The position numbers and the translations under genes were made by a program. The notes beneath the pieces are model-generated. The model searched no databases and was not told the origin of the DNA. It was given only the letters and a program-made list of their open reading frames with translations. Positions 13,301 to 22,026 of a DNA stretch of 64,000 nucleotides are shown here, one piece after another. Within the stretch, counting starts at the first letter, position 1; each line of letters opens with the position of its first letter. The DNA is from Ancistrus triradiatus (Eukaryota > Chordata > Actinopteri > Siluriformes > Loricariidae). Location of the stretch: positions 397,501-461,500 of the forward strand of contig JAJAGP010000233.1 in assembly GCA_025084515.1 (NCBI GenBank), in the 5' to 3' direction.

Positions 13301-16300
13301 TGTGATTTTCTAACGTAACAAAAATTATGGACTACTAAAACTATCAAAAACACAGATCAAGGTTTCCTCGGTTCATAATCCCACACCCCGGCCCTCGTAT
13401 AGTACATACTGTTCTCTGGGACTTCCTTATTGCAGAGAACACATCGCAGAGATGTCCCTCTAAGCAAGGGCGAAGATGTTTATGTAAGGTCAGCATAGGC
13501 ATCTGAATCCACTCACATGACAGCTGAACATACAGTAGGAGATGGTTTTGAAATACCCAGGTGAATGCTGTTTTTTGTCATCTTAAGGACATTTCGAGGA
13601 ACTTAAGACAAATATAACTTGTGAAATTTAAGCATGTGTATGCGTCAGGTGGTTGCTGGTGGGTTTCATATAAGGGAAGCACGTTTCTGCACATATGGGA
13701 GTCAGTCCGCTGGTCGCTGTAAAAATGAAACTTCATTTCCATACTTTTTCAGCGCTGAATCGAACAGCACACAATTGTAACGCTTCGTAATGAGTTTTGG
13801 TCAATCTCAGGCAACGTATTGTTATTTTAGGGACTGTGGTAGCTAAGAGGTTGAGGTACTGGACTATGGACCAGTGTTAATTTCGTTGACGAATGATTTA
13901 CGCCATAGTTTTCGTCAACAACCCTTTTTTCTAACGAAAACGAGACGATGACTAAGTTAAAATGAATGGAAAACGACAAAACTAGGACGAAATGAATTGA
14001 CACTTTTGTTAACGAATAGAAACGAGACGGAGACGTTTGACAGAGACGACATCCAATCGGATCTGATTTAGTTTTGTGGAAAGGCGGGACAAGTTGGGTA
14101 GCGATCCAATCAGTAGTGTGAGCTAACCGCGGGAAGACCGTACAAGGAGCCTCTGTACTGGTTCTCATGAAACCAACTCGACAGTGTTAACACCTGAGAG
14201 AAAGAGGAGAGTCGATATATGAGCACATTTCTCATTTGATGTCAAGCAAAACACTGTTTGTAAACCTGTGTGAGCCGAATATCTCTGGTAGAAATATAAC
14301 AAAGTTGAAACGACATTTGCAGCCGTGCCATCCTGAAACTGCGGTCAAACTCTCCGCACTTAAATGGCGCGAGCTCCTATTTTAGCGGTATTACGGTAGT
14401 GCGTTGCAAACGCACTCGAAGTTCGTTATGTTCAAGCCAATATTTCAGCGAATACAGTAGGGATTAAAATATGTTTTCACTTCGCGACGTGAATATATGT
14501 TTCTTTGTCTAAAAAGTGTTCATACCATCTTTAAGGAGTATTCGGATAACATAACTCCGTTTTATACTGTAATTATGAATAAGTGCTTACAGAGCATGCA
14601 TATGTATCGGATCTTCCGATATTATATGTTTAATAAAGCTCATAATATATCATTTATTCCAACTTGATTCAAATCTACAATATTTAATGAGTGTCCACAC
14701 CGAGTTTGAAGCAGATCTTTGTTAGAAACTGAGTTATAACAACTTTAATGTATAGTTATTATCAATGCACGCATGTAGATGTTTCATTTTAAATAATTCA
14801 AGGGAAATGTTAAAAAATTACGTCTTGCAACCTTTACATTTCATATTTTAGTTAACTGAATCTACTGTAGCTTTAGTTTACATATAGTCTTATTATAATT
14901 AGTTGACTAAAACTAGACTAGAAGTAAAAACAGTTCAGATGACTAAATTAGGACTAAAACTAAACTACAGTTCAGTCAAAAAACTATAACTGAAACTAAA
15001 TCTAAATTTTCTGTCAAAATTAACACTGCTATGGGCGAGAAGGTCCAGGGTTCAAATCCCATCTCTGCCAAGCTGCCACTGTTGGGTCCTTGAGCAAAAC
15101 CCTTAGCTTACAATTGCTTGGACTGTAAGACTGTATCAATTCTGGATAAGAGCGTCTGCTAAATGACATAAATGCACATGGTTTCACCTGGTACTCTGTT
15201 CCTTTTTATACAAGTAACAGGACTGAGTTTTACGTTTACATTTATGTCATTTAGCAGACGCACTTATCCAGAGTGACTTACAACTGATGCAGTCTTACAA
15301 TCCAAGCAATTGTGGGTTAAGGATCTTGCTCAAGGACCCAACAGTGGTAGCTTGGCAGAGGTGAGACTTGAACCCTGGATCTTCTGTTCCATAGTCCAGT
15401 ATCATAACCACTAGGCTACCACAGTCCCGAGTTTTTAGCAGCGAATGATCAAATACATCAAATGTAACCACATTGCACTACAACCATCATGGGGATTTCT
15501 GCTGCTTAGTACGTCACAGCGTCCGCACCCCCTCTTGGCTGTGTGCAGGATCTGGTGGTGCGCCTTCTGTTCACGATCGGAAACCTGGCAGCCAGGAGCG
15601 ATGACGCCAGACTGAGAGTGTATGAAGAGGAAGGGGCTGTGGATGTCCTCTTAGATCTTTTCCACAGCTACCAGCAGGTATCTACTAATCGTCAGGACTC
15701 CACGAATAAGGTGCGTCCAGAAGAGGACATCCTGATAAAGCTGATCAGAGTGCTGGCCAACCTGGCCATTCACCCCTCTGTCGGCGCGGCGCTGGCATCC
15801 AATAGGTCGTGTGTGCAGCTGCTGCTGGAGCTGATGGGTAAGAAACTCGGACACACTAAAACGTCACATCGAGAGTTTAATCCTTTCATAGGCTGTATGA
15901 ATCATAGCATAGTCATAGTATTGTAGTGCGTAGCTTAATACACTTGTATTGAAGTACAGTTGGGCCAAGCCATTAACGTAAAGCTTATTTTATAATAAAG
16001 CATTGAATATCTCATGTAATTTATTGAAGAATGTATTGAAAGTGAAAAACAAACCCACTACATTTCATCACTTCCACCTCATTTCCCACCTTATTATTAT
16101 TTATTGTTGAATTTATTGAATAATGCATTGAAAAAGAATATTGTCGCGACCACGGTTTTTGCTCTCTACATCTCCCAGTGCTCATTGCTCCCGAGAGAGG
16201 ATCGTCCTGCCTATTGCTTGCCTGGGAGAATTCAGAATTCAGAGTATAGTTTCGGCTGAATGTACTCATGTTTATTATCGGATTCCAACTGTAAAGTCGA

Positions 16301-19300
16301 AACATTGTCAAATGGGGAGTACAGACAGCAAAGGTCTCGGGTAACAAGACGTCCTATTTCCTGACTGTTTCTCAGATATCGAAAGTTTTTTTGTGTGGTT
16401 TTCAGTTCCAACCTAAAACCCTCTTACAGCACTTCGCGGGAATCTTTTGAAGTTTTCACAGCGAATGCAAAGACGAGCTTGGACGAAGACGCTTCAGATT
16501 TCTTGAATCTCTGTCAGTTCGCCTTCCTTTTTTCTCGCAACCTGTGCAAAAGAAGCGTTAGATTAATGCATATTCCTACCCCTGCTTATATCCTGTCTGC
16601 AGCGACCGGCACACACACCCCGAGCACGCTCAGTACAGCGTACAGTAATGATGTCATTTCCCAGAGGCTGTTTTGCAAAACCTGGCTTTCTGTACACATT
16701 TCCGAGATGCACAGAAGAAACTTTTTTGTGGTTTGAAGGTATGATCTGAAAGCCACTTTCAGTCCAGCATGGGAGTTTTTCAGTCTGCAGGGGAGAGGTG
16801 AAGAGGTGCTTATCATTTCCTGTTCAGCAAGAAAGAAGAATCAGCAGTTCCATTTTTTTGGTAGTGAAACCTGGCGCTGAGTGTTTTATCAGTGCGGATA
16901 CTGAAGATGGGAAGAAACCGAACAGAACACAGCAGGAAATATTTTGACCACGAAATAACTGGCAGTGTGTGTTTGTTGTTTGATATCGGGTTTCGGGAGA
17001 TCTACCCTGATCCATAACCTCACCGATATGTTGCAAAACTTGTCCGGGGCTCGAACCCAGGTCCTCATGAACTGGTGTTTCCTGTAACTGGCTCTTGGAT
17101 CTGAGACTGGCTAGAATGGCTTCCATTTAAGTCTTAGTTTGGTTTGCTGACCGATAAGGTCTGGATACCAGTTCATCTCAAAGGCCTTGGACGGAAATGA
17201 GCCAAACTGTGCTTTGTGCACTGGACAGGCTCCGTTGTCCAGTCGTGCTTTACATCCTTACAGTGGTGCTTGAAAGTTTGTGAACCCTTTTCTATATCTC
17301 TGCATAAATATGAGCTAAAACATCATCATATTTTCACACAAGTCCTAAAAGTAGATAAAGAGAACCTCCTATACTTGGTCATTTATTTATTGAGGAAAAT
17401 GATCCAATATTACATATTAGTGAGTGGCAAAAGTATGTGACCCTGTGCTTTCAGTATCTGGTGTGACCCCCCTGTGCAGCAATAACTGCAGCTAAACGTT
17501 TCCTGTAGCTGTTGATCAGTCCTGCACACCGGCTTGGAGGAATTTTAGCCCATTCCTCCATACAGAACAGCTTCATCTACTTTTAGGACTTGTGTGAAAA
17601 TCTGATATAGAAAATTCTAAAGGGCTCACAAACTTTCAAGCAGCACTGTAACCCTGTGTGTAGATGTTCAGCCATGAAACTCCTAAAGAACACCCCTTGC
17701 TTTCGGAGGCGGTTTGGAACCTGGTAGTGAGGGTCTCGTTCAAAGGAAGCTTGGTGAAGCTGAATGGACCTTCTAACTGTCTGATGAATCCAGAACCTTA
17801 ACCCCTGAGGCACAACTGTCCTAATATTTCTAAAATAGCCAACCCCACTAATTCCTATATAGTGACTATTAAAAGAAACATAAGTCATTTCATAATTTAA
17901 CATCTACTAGCTAATGTAGACCAGAGGCATCATAACACAGAACAGAAACAGAGACGGTTCTCACGCATCTGGCCTTTGTCTGGTAAATTAAAATAGCTTC
18001 CTGTTTTGATCGCTGTACAGCAAGACCGAAAACGAGACGGAAAAAGAAACCAAGAGTAACAGATAGCGAGAAACGCTCAGTGCTCTCCACACTAGACTTG
18101 GGTCTTCTGAAACACACACACTTACACACACACACACACTTAACAGGATGACACCCAAATTAACAATGCAAACCACAACTCTGCATTCAAACAGGATGCC
18201 GCAGTGCTCTCGCATGCAATATCACATTCCCGCTTTCTCAATATCGCAATTTCGAATCACGATGTCAGGTTTATGCATCATGAAGAGGCTTCTACTTCAG
18301 GCACCTGATAATGCAGAGGCTTTATTTTAGATGGTGATGTTAGAGCTTTAAAGCAGGTTCGTGCAACAGGGGGCAGTGATGTGACGCATGAAGAAGAGCA
18401 TAGTACAGTGGGACCTCGGTTCTCGAACGGAAACGACGAGTACCGAGCGAATTTTTCCCACAAGGAATGCTGTAAATTGAATGAATCTGTTCCAGACCCC
18501 GAGAAAATCCACCCTGTATAAGGCATTACAGTAAAACCTTGACATACGAGTTTAAGTCATTCCGTAACTTCATTTGATCGTCTGTCAACTCAAATTTCCC
18601 CAGAGAAATGAATCGAAACGTCATTAATCTGTTCCCGTCCCCCGAAAACCTCATTTTTTTTTTACATGTTTATTAATAGGAAAAATGTAGAGAACTCTAT
18701 AAACAACAAATAATGTAGAAAAATAATAACACTGAAAGAGAATGTAAAGAAATAAACTGGCTTTATTAAGTGGAGGTCAGACGAAGATGCTGGCAGAGAT
18801 GGTGGTGGAGGAGATCGCTACACTTACAGTAGGGCAAAAAAGTATTTAGTATTAGTTCTCCTACTTAGAAAGATGAGAGAGGTCTGTAATTTTCATCATA
18901 GCTACACTTCAACTATGAGAGACAAAATGAGAAAAAGAAATCCAGGAAATCACATTGTAGGATTTTTAAAGAATTTAATTGTAAATTATGGTGGAAAATA
19001 AGTATTTGGTCACCAACAATAGTTCAACTCAATACTTTGTAACATAACCTTTGTTGGCAATGACAGAGGTCAGATATTTCCTGTAAGTCTTCACCAGGTT
19101 GGCACACACTGTAGCTGGTATTTTGGCCCTCCATGCAGATCTCCTCTAGAGCAGTGATGTTTTGGGGTTGTCGCTGGGCAACACAGACCTTCAGCTCCCT
19201 CCGTCCTTTTCTATGGGGTTGAGGTTTGGAGACTGGCTAGGCCACTCCAGGACCTTGAAATGCTTTTTACGGAGCCACTCCTTCGTTGCCCGAGTGGTGT

Positions 19301-21360
19301 GTTTGGGATCATTGTCATGCTGGAAGACCCAGCCACGTTCCATCTTCAATGCTCTCACTGATGGAACTAGGTTTTGGCTTAAAATCTCATGATACATGGC
19401 CCCGTTCATTCTTCCCTTAACACGGATCAGTCGTCCTGTCTCCTCTGCAGAAAAACAGCCCCAGAGCATGATGTGTCCACCCCCATGCTTCACAGTAGGT
19501 ATGGTGTTCTTGGGTTGCAACTAAGCATTTTTCTTCCTCCAGGTTTGGAGTTTGGAGTCTGACTGTTTGAGGCTGTGGACAGGTTTCTATTATACAGATA
19601 ACGAGGTCAAACAGGTGCCTTTAATACAGGTAATGAGTGGAGGACACAAGAGCTTCTTAAAGAAGAAGTTACAGGTCTGTGAGAGCCAGAAACCTTGCTT
19701 TTTTGTGGGTGACCAAATACTTATTTTCCACCATGATTTACAATTAATCCTACAAAAGTGATTTCCTGGATTTTTTTCCTCATTTTGTCTCTCATAGTTG
19801 AAGTGTAGCTATGATGAAAATTACAGACCTCTCTCATCTTTCTAAGTAGGAGAACTTACACAGTCAGTGGCTGACTAAATACTCTTTTGTCCCACTGTAA
19901 ACTCTCCTGTAAAAGCAAAAAATCGACCAGGCGACGGGTCGTATCTCAAAAAACTCGTCAGTTAGGAAGCTCGTATATCAAGGTACCACTGTATGTGCAT
20001 TCATGGAGCTGTATTGTACAGGTGCTCCTTGATTCAATCCGTGGTAAGTTAAATATATCATGAGCCGATGAGTTTTTCTGTCCTTATTCCAGAGGGTAGG
20101 TCGGTGGAGGAGAGTACAGAGTTGGTAATAAACGCGGCAGCCACAATCAACAACCTGTCGTACTACCAAGAGAGCTCCGTCGTCCGAACCCAGCACGTTC
20201 GCATCTCCAAGCGTAAGAAAGACAGAGCGATCGCGTTAAACTGAACGTTATGCCCATGCAGCACTATATCTGCTACTTTTATATCCATGCCTGTGCAGTG
20301 CTATTAAGGTTGCTGCTAAGCTCGAACATGGACGCCGTGCTGGAAGCCACACGTGTGTTCGGGAACCTGTCTCACATTCAAGAGGTACGACGCTTCATCG
20401 TCGAGAACAAAGGTGAATTTCAAACCCCGTAGACGTATAACAGTATTCTTGCTAAAGTTTGGAACCTGGTTGTGAGTGTGAGAATGTGATCTCAGTAATT
20501 AGAAAGGGTGTCCATGTACTTTTGGCCGTTTGGCGAACAACCAAACTGGAATTGTTATTGCATTTGCGCCTTCTGTCTCAGTGCACCAGTTTGTGGTGGC
20601 GCTGTTGGACTCCAAGAACCCCGAGATGTGCCTGTCAGCCTGTGGCGTCCTCATGAACCTCTCAGCAGATCCAGAGAGAAGAAGCAGTGTGAAAGAGGAG
20701 GGAGCAGTAAAGAAGTAATCCTGTTTTTTTAATCAGAAATTTGGGATCTGTTTTGATTTATGGACCTGACGCTGAACGGAACGTCAGTCCAGAACTTCTG
20801 ATATCGTTTCCGTCTCTGAACAGGCTGATTGAGTGTCTGCAGGACTTTGGACCTCAGGACTGGCTGCTGGCTGGTGCTGTGTGTCAGACCCTGTGGAACT
20901 GCACCGAGGACGGAGATCAGCGCCACACACAGGAGCTCGTGGACATTCTTACTCTCTATTCAGGTACAGCAGTGCTTCACTGAGAGCCTAATGATCCAAT
21001 CATAGTCGGATTTCTGTGGTTATCGGATTATTCAAGCCGTCATCTATACAGTATTCCGATCTAGAAATCAGATTAAGAAATATGATAAAGAGAGCTGGAT
21101 TTTACTCCAGTAATTGTATTACTCATAGCATGTACGCCACTTACCTGATAATAATCTGTTTTCAGTCTGCGCATGTGCGCAGCACTTTATAAATCCATTG
21201 TCTTACAGATCAGAAATCTCTGCAATGGCCCGCCAACGAAGATATGAAATCGTACCAGGAGGCATGCTGGGAGCTTGAGTTTTTACCTGTCGCCGGAAGG
21301 CTGAAGACTCGCCTACAAAGCCACGCGACGTTACAGGAGCAGATCAGCGAGCCTTCCTGA
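3252..21360 (+). CDS. armc2: Armadillo repeat-containing protein 2 (ARMC2), 3' portion of gene, 12 coding exons
   Basis: Joined exons: 3252-3359, 6306-6496, 7091-7193, 7344-7579, 11308-11453, 13087-13186, 15549-15837, 20093-20212, 20299-20412, 20582-20714, 20824-20963, 21209-21360. All have AG acceptors and GT donors, and phases match at every junction. They give 609 residues and a TGA stop with no internal stop. The product follows vertebrate ARMC2 along its length as I recall it: a FWNSEVLPVM segment, then leucine-rich armadillo-like helices (LLNVCRLVFKISR, DLVVRLLFTIGNLAA, LVINAAATINNLSYYQ, VRVFGNLS, CGVLMNLSADPE, QTLWNCTED). ARMC2 acts in motile cilia and sperm flagella; published work links it to axonemal central-pair integrity and to intraflagellar transport of radial spokes. 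The N-terminal, largely disordered third is not in the exons found, so the gene is partial on the left. Introns are loaded with transposons. Identity is firm; exact ends rest on splice motifs without transcript data. Confidence 0.93.
3360..6305 (+). other. armc2 intron, no recognised feature
   Basis: A 2.9-kb intron. It contains an A12 run near 4010, (CA)n at 5563-5574 and an AT-rich TTATA repeat at 5757-5782. Several ORFs of 60-126 codons lack homology I recognise and have no fitting splice signals. Confidence 0.6.
6306..6496 (+). CDS. armc2: armc2 coding exon
   Basis: A pyrimidine-rich stretch precedes the TATAG acceptor, and the donor is GCA|GTAAGC. It encodes residues 36-99 (DGTVSDETVKRLCDACASLH ... 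LNLAVAKLILA), the start of the helical region. Entry phase 1, exit phase 0. Confidence 0.93.
6566..6985 (+). mobile_element. Tc1-like remnant with transposase fragment
   Basis: The left end TGTGCAAAGGTCTTAGGCCA and the right end CCTAATACCTTTGCACAGTG form inverted termini. Positions 6780-6930 read as a broken Tc1 transposase piece (LRYAKAH, EDQWKRGLWSDESKFEI). It lies in the intron before the exon at 7091. Confidence 0.75.
7091..7193 (+). CDS. armc2: armc2 coding exon
   Basis: Acceptor CTTTTCAG, donor TAG|GTGAGA. It encodes residues 100-133 (INVSGNNLLNVCRLVFKISR ...), the strongly conserved ARM helix motif of ARMC2. It leaves in phase 1. The following intron is only 150 bp and nearly half of it is a (GT)n tract. 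Confidence 0.95.
7264..7330 (+). repeat. (GT)33 microsatellite at an armc2 splice acceptor
   Basis: About 33 uninterrupted GT units, followed by a run of eight G and TATCAG, the acceptor of the exon at 7344. The tract fills the place where a polypyrimidine tract would normally be. Confidence 0.97.
7344..7579 (+). CDS. armc2: armc2 coding exon
   Basis: The acceptor is TATCAG, directly after a G8 run and about 67 nt of (GT)n, with no polypyrimidine tract. The donor is CAG|GTGGGT. It encodes residues 134-212 (DSLLLLLRREDV ... ETVLYCVGSLKLLSGNSS ... GHILVQ), collinear with ARMC2. It enters in phase 1 and leaves in phase 0, so skipping this 236-nt exon would shift the frame. Confidence 0.92.
7580..8200 (+). 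other. armc2 intron, left part before the minisatellite
   Basis: About 620 bp with no recognised gene or element. A GC-rich stretch at 7908-8100 resembles old repeat material. Nothing firm can be said. Confidence 0.5.
8200..9180. repeat. 30-bp minisatellite, ~32 units, with ~350-bp higher-order period
   Basis: The unit is close to ATCCAGATGTGTGGTTATCT plus GGTACCTAAA. A block containing a short ~21-bp unit (GGTACATGCGTGTGG near 8400, GGTACATAAGTGTGG near 8781) and the CCTACAGTCTAGATGTG variant recurs 351 bp apart (8531 and 8882). Because 30 is divisible by three, open frames run in several frames on both strands, encoding decapeptides like MCGYLVPKIQ. It lies in an armc2 intron. Confidence 0.95.
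9181..10650 (+). other. armc2 intron, no recognised feature
   Basis: About 1.5 kb between the minisatellite and a hAT-type MITE. ORFs of 65-99 codons are present without recognised homology. Confidence 0.55.
10651..10868. mobile_element. hAT-type MITE, 218 bp, with 8-bp target duplication
   Basis: The termini CAATGGTTCCCAACC and GGTTGGGAACCATAG are inverted. The flanks ATCTAAGG (10643-10650) and TTCTAAGG (10869-10876) form an 8-bp duplication with one mismatch, the hAT signature. An internal hairpin (TTTGGCCTCCACC ... GGTGGAGGCCAAA) lies at about 10812-10842. Confidence 0.8.
10980..11167 (+). repeat. tRNA-derived SINE
   Basis: An A-box-like TGGCCTAGCAGTTAAGG near 10982 and a B-box GGTTCAAATCC at 11026-11036 give a Pol III promoter. 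The tail is GGATAAAATCATCTGCTGAA. Other copies: 13834-13871 plus 15029-15172, 15232-15428 (reverse), 29195-29382 (reverse), 49750-49912, 49922-50075, 50098-50275 and 58390-58545 (reverse). Confidence 0.85.
11308..11453 (+). CDS. armc2: armc2 coding exon
   Basis: Acceptor CTTTGCAG, donor TTTAG|GTGAGA. It encodes residues 213-260 (LTAALRNMADLSESRSSFLS ... DVCLNVARIF), an ARM repeat with the characteristic ALRN and ARIF motifs. It leaves in phase 2; the split codon becomes Ser after joining. Confidence 0.95.
11577..12645 (-). mobile_element. Tc1-like element with decayed transposase
   Basis: The ends CAATGCAATTGGAAAG and CTTTCCGAATGCATTG are inverted, with arms of about 200 bp. On the - strand, 12260-11930 reads as the transposase N-terminal helix-turn-helix region (GYKKSAALKIPKD, NRDRWAWVREVTQ, then SRRSTITTALHPSGF after a stop). 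The DDE catalytic part is missing. It lies in the intron between the exons at 11308 and 13087. Confidence 0.8.
13087..13186 (+). CDS. armc2: armc2 coding exon
   Basis: Acceptor CTCCAG, donor CAG|GTGAGT. It encodes residues 261-294 (SKLSSYAECCYALAETPSCY ... KHSRKQ). The SKL-SY-ECC-AL pattern matches ARMC2. It needs one base on entry and leaves in phase 0. It is too short and split to appear as a long ORF. Confidence 0.93.
13187..13833 (+). other. armc2 intron, no recognised feature
   Basis: About 650 bp downstream of the exon ending 13186. No repeat family or ORF of note was recognised. Confidence 0.5.
13834..15172 (+). repeat. tRNA-derived SINE split by a hAT element
   Basis: The 5' part (GTGGTAGCTAAGAGGTTGAG ... 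CTATGGAC) ends at 13871 and the 3' part resumes at 15029 (CTATGGGC, then GAAGGTCCAGGGTTCAAATC). Together they rebuild the SINE seen intact elsewhere, so the hAT insertion is younger than the SINE. Confidence 0.88.
13872..15028 (+). mobile_element. hAT-superfamily transposon remnant, 1157 bp
   Basis: The termini CAGTGTTAATTT and AAATTAACACTG are perfect inverted repeats beginning CAGTG. The 8-bp flanks CTATGGAC (13864-13871) and CTATGGGC (15029-15036) are a target duplication with one change. An open stretch at 14191-14382 holds SGRNITKLKRHLQPCHPE, the second half of a BED zinc finger. The dimerisation and catalytic domains are absent, so it is non-functional. Confidence 0.88.
15232..15428 (-). 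repeat. tRNA-derived SINE, reverse orientation
   Basis: Reverse complement of the SINE family. The tail side (ATGTCATTTAGCAGACGC) comes first and the promoter end (ACCACTAGGCTACCACAG) last. It lies about 60 bp from the forward SINE ending 15172, making an inverted pair upstream of the exon at 15549. Confidence 0.85.
15549..15837 (+). CDS. armc2: armc2 coding exon
   Basis: Acceptor GTGTGCAG, donor ATGG|GTAAGA. At 289 nt it is the longest exon found. It encodes residues 295-390: DLVVRLLFTIGNLAARSDDA, a variable Gln/Ser/Thr-rich loop, then EEDILIKLIRVLANLAIHPS. Both flanks are hallmark ARMC2 segments. It leaves in phase 1. Confidence 0.95.
15838..17260 (+). other. armc2 intron with old repeat at 15950-16330
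   Basis: Positions 15955-16330 match the reverse complement of part of 46600-46890 (the CGGATTCCAACTGTAAAGTCG motif) and part of 1940-2060. The rest of the interval, to 17260, shows nothing recognisable. Confidence 0.5.
17261..17648. mobile_element. Tc1-type MITE, 388 bp, flanked by TA
   Basis: It starts TA|CAGTGGTGCTTGAAAGTTTG and ends AAACTTTCAAGCAGCACTG|TA. A second internal inverted match (TTTTCACACAAGTCCTAAAA and CTTTTAGGACTTGTGTGAAA) shows arms of about 100 bp. Confidence 0.85.
18405..20045. mobile_element. Composite nest: element A interrupted by B, which is interrupted by Tc1
   Basis: Outer element A (18405-18526 and 19994-20045) matches the uninterrupted copy at 1325-1480; its empty site reads GGCATTATATGCATT there. 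Element B runs 18529-19991, with ends CAGTAAAACCTTGACATACG and CGTATATCAAGGTACCACTG. A Tc1 element lies within B at 18827-19897. Both inner insertions are bounded by TA. Confidence 0.82.
18827..19897 (-). mobile_element. Tc1-like transposon, 1071 bp, with partial transposase
   Basis: It has TA-flanked ends CAGTAGGGCAAAAAAGTATT and AATACTCTTTTGTCCCACTG and inverted arms of about 190 bp. Minus-strand 19520-19191 encodes the transposase C-terminal half: HGGGHIMLWGCFS, WVFQHDNDPKHT (second catalytic Asp) and WPSQSPNLNPIE (DDE Glu). The N-terminal DNA-binding half is missing, so it is dead. Confidence 0.88.
20093..20212 (+). CDS. armc2: armc2 coding exon
   Basis: Acceptor TATTCCAG, donor AAGC|GTAAGA. 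It encodes residues 391-430 including ELVINAAATINNLSYYQ, one of the best conserved ARMC2 motifs. It is in phase 1 at both ends (120 nt). Confidence 0.95.
20299..20412 (+). CDS. armc2: armc2 coding exon
   Basis: Acceptor CTGTGCAG, donor AAAG|GTGAAT. It encodes residues 431-468 (LLLRLLLSSNMDAVLEATRV FGNLSHIQEV ...), matching the ARMC2 NNMDGILEAVRVFGNLS region. It is in phase 1 at both ends (114 nt). The preceding intron is only 86 bp. Confidence 0.94.
20582..20714 (+). CDS. armc2: armc2 coding exon
   Basis: Acceptor CTGTCTCAG, donor AAAGAA|GTAATC. It encodes residues 469-512 (VHQFVVALLDSKNPEMCLSA CGVLMNLSADPE ...). It leaves in phase 2, and the split codon becomes Lys. Confidence 0.94.
20824..20963 (+). 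CDS. armc2: armc2 coding exon
   Basis: Acceptor CTGAACAG, donor TTCAG|GTACAG. It encodes residues 513-559 (KLIECLQDFGPQDWLLAGAV CQTLWNCTED ...), matching the ARMC2 LVDCLRDLGPTDWQL and KTLWN motifs. It leaves in phase 1. Confidence 0.94.
21003..21185. repeat. MITE copy in the last armc2 intron
   Basis: It shares CGGATTTCTG, TTATCGGATTATTCAA and GATAAAGAGAGCTGGATTT with 59583-59745. It ends in the near-palindrome CTGCGCATGTGCGCAG (21167-21182), 26 bp before the terminal exon. Confidence 0.6.
21209..21360 (+). CDS. armc2: armc2 terminal coding exon with TGA stop
   Basis: Acceptor GTCTTACAG. It encodes residues 560-609 (D, then QKSLQWPANEDMKSYQEACW ELEFLPVAGRLKTRLQSH ...) and TGA at 21358-21360. 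The spacing of Y..., W-E-EF-PVA-L-R-Q-H matches the C-terminus of ARMC2. A second AG (CTGTTTTCAG, ending 21165) lies 43 nt upstream and could act as a decoy acceptor. Confidence 0.92.
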
Positions 21361-21946
21361 ACCGGCTGACGTATATCCGAGACGGAACAAAGGAATAATC
21401 CAGGGTATTTGCTACTGCACTTTAATGTTTACGCAACCCTAGCTTAAACATTGTTAGAAAGCCATTTTCAGCACACGAGGGCCAGTCAGCTCTGCCGTAC
21501 GATGTCACTGAATGAATAGCAACACCTTGGTTTTTAATTGCGGTCATTTATAACGCAGGCAGAGCTCGGAAAGGCTGGAGACATAAGTCAAACAGGACGT
21601 TGAGCAATCTCTGAACCAACTCCAGCCACACTCAATCACTCAGGGGATGCTTATTTAAACTTTCAGTCTGAACCGCCTTAATAGCGCAAGATAAATCGAA
21701 TGAAATACTTGTCGGTTTGGGAATAAGAACTGGAATCTACCTTCAAAAAGTAGCCAGTTTTATGCGAGGTCGCATGGAAACTGGATTCAGGGAAACTTTT
21801 TTACATGTGGAACCTTTATTAAACCATTAAAATGTTCTAGATATAAGACATTCTTTGGAGGTTTTTGTGTTTTTTTATACCTTGAAAAGCAAGAAAAAAA
21901 CAACAGCTTTGAAACGTCACTATTTGAGATTTCAGGATCTTTATAA

Positions 21947-21952
21947 AATAAA
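21947..21952 (+). terminator. armc2: Candidate poly(A) signal of armc2
   Basis: AATAAA occurs 587 nt after the stop, shortly before a Tc1 insertion at 22027. It is the first canonical hexamer I noticed on the + strand after the stop. Without cDNA it remains a candidate. Confidence 0.45.
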
Positions 21953-22026
21953 GCAGAACACCCTGATCTTTTGGCTTCATTCACAGTGCACCAGCATGTG
22001 GTGTCATTACTGATCAGACACTAGTA

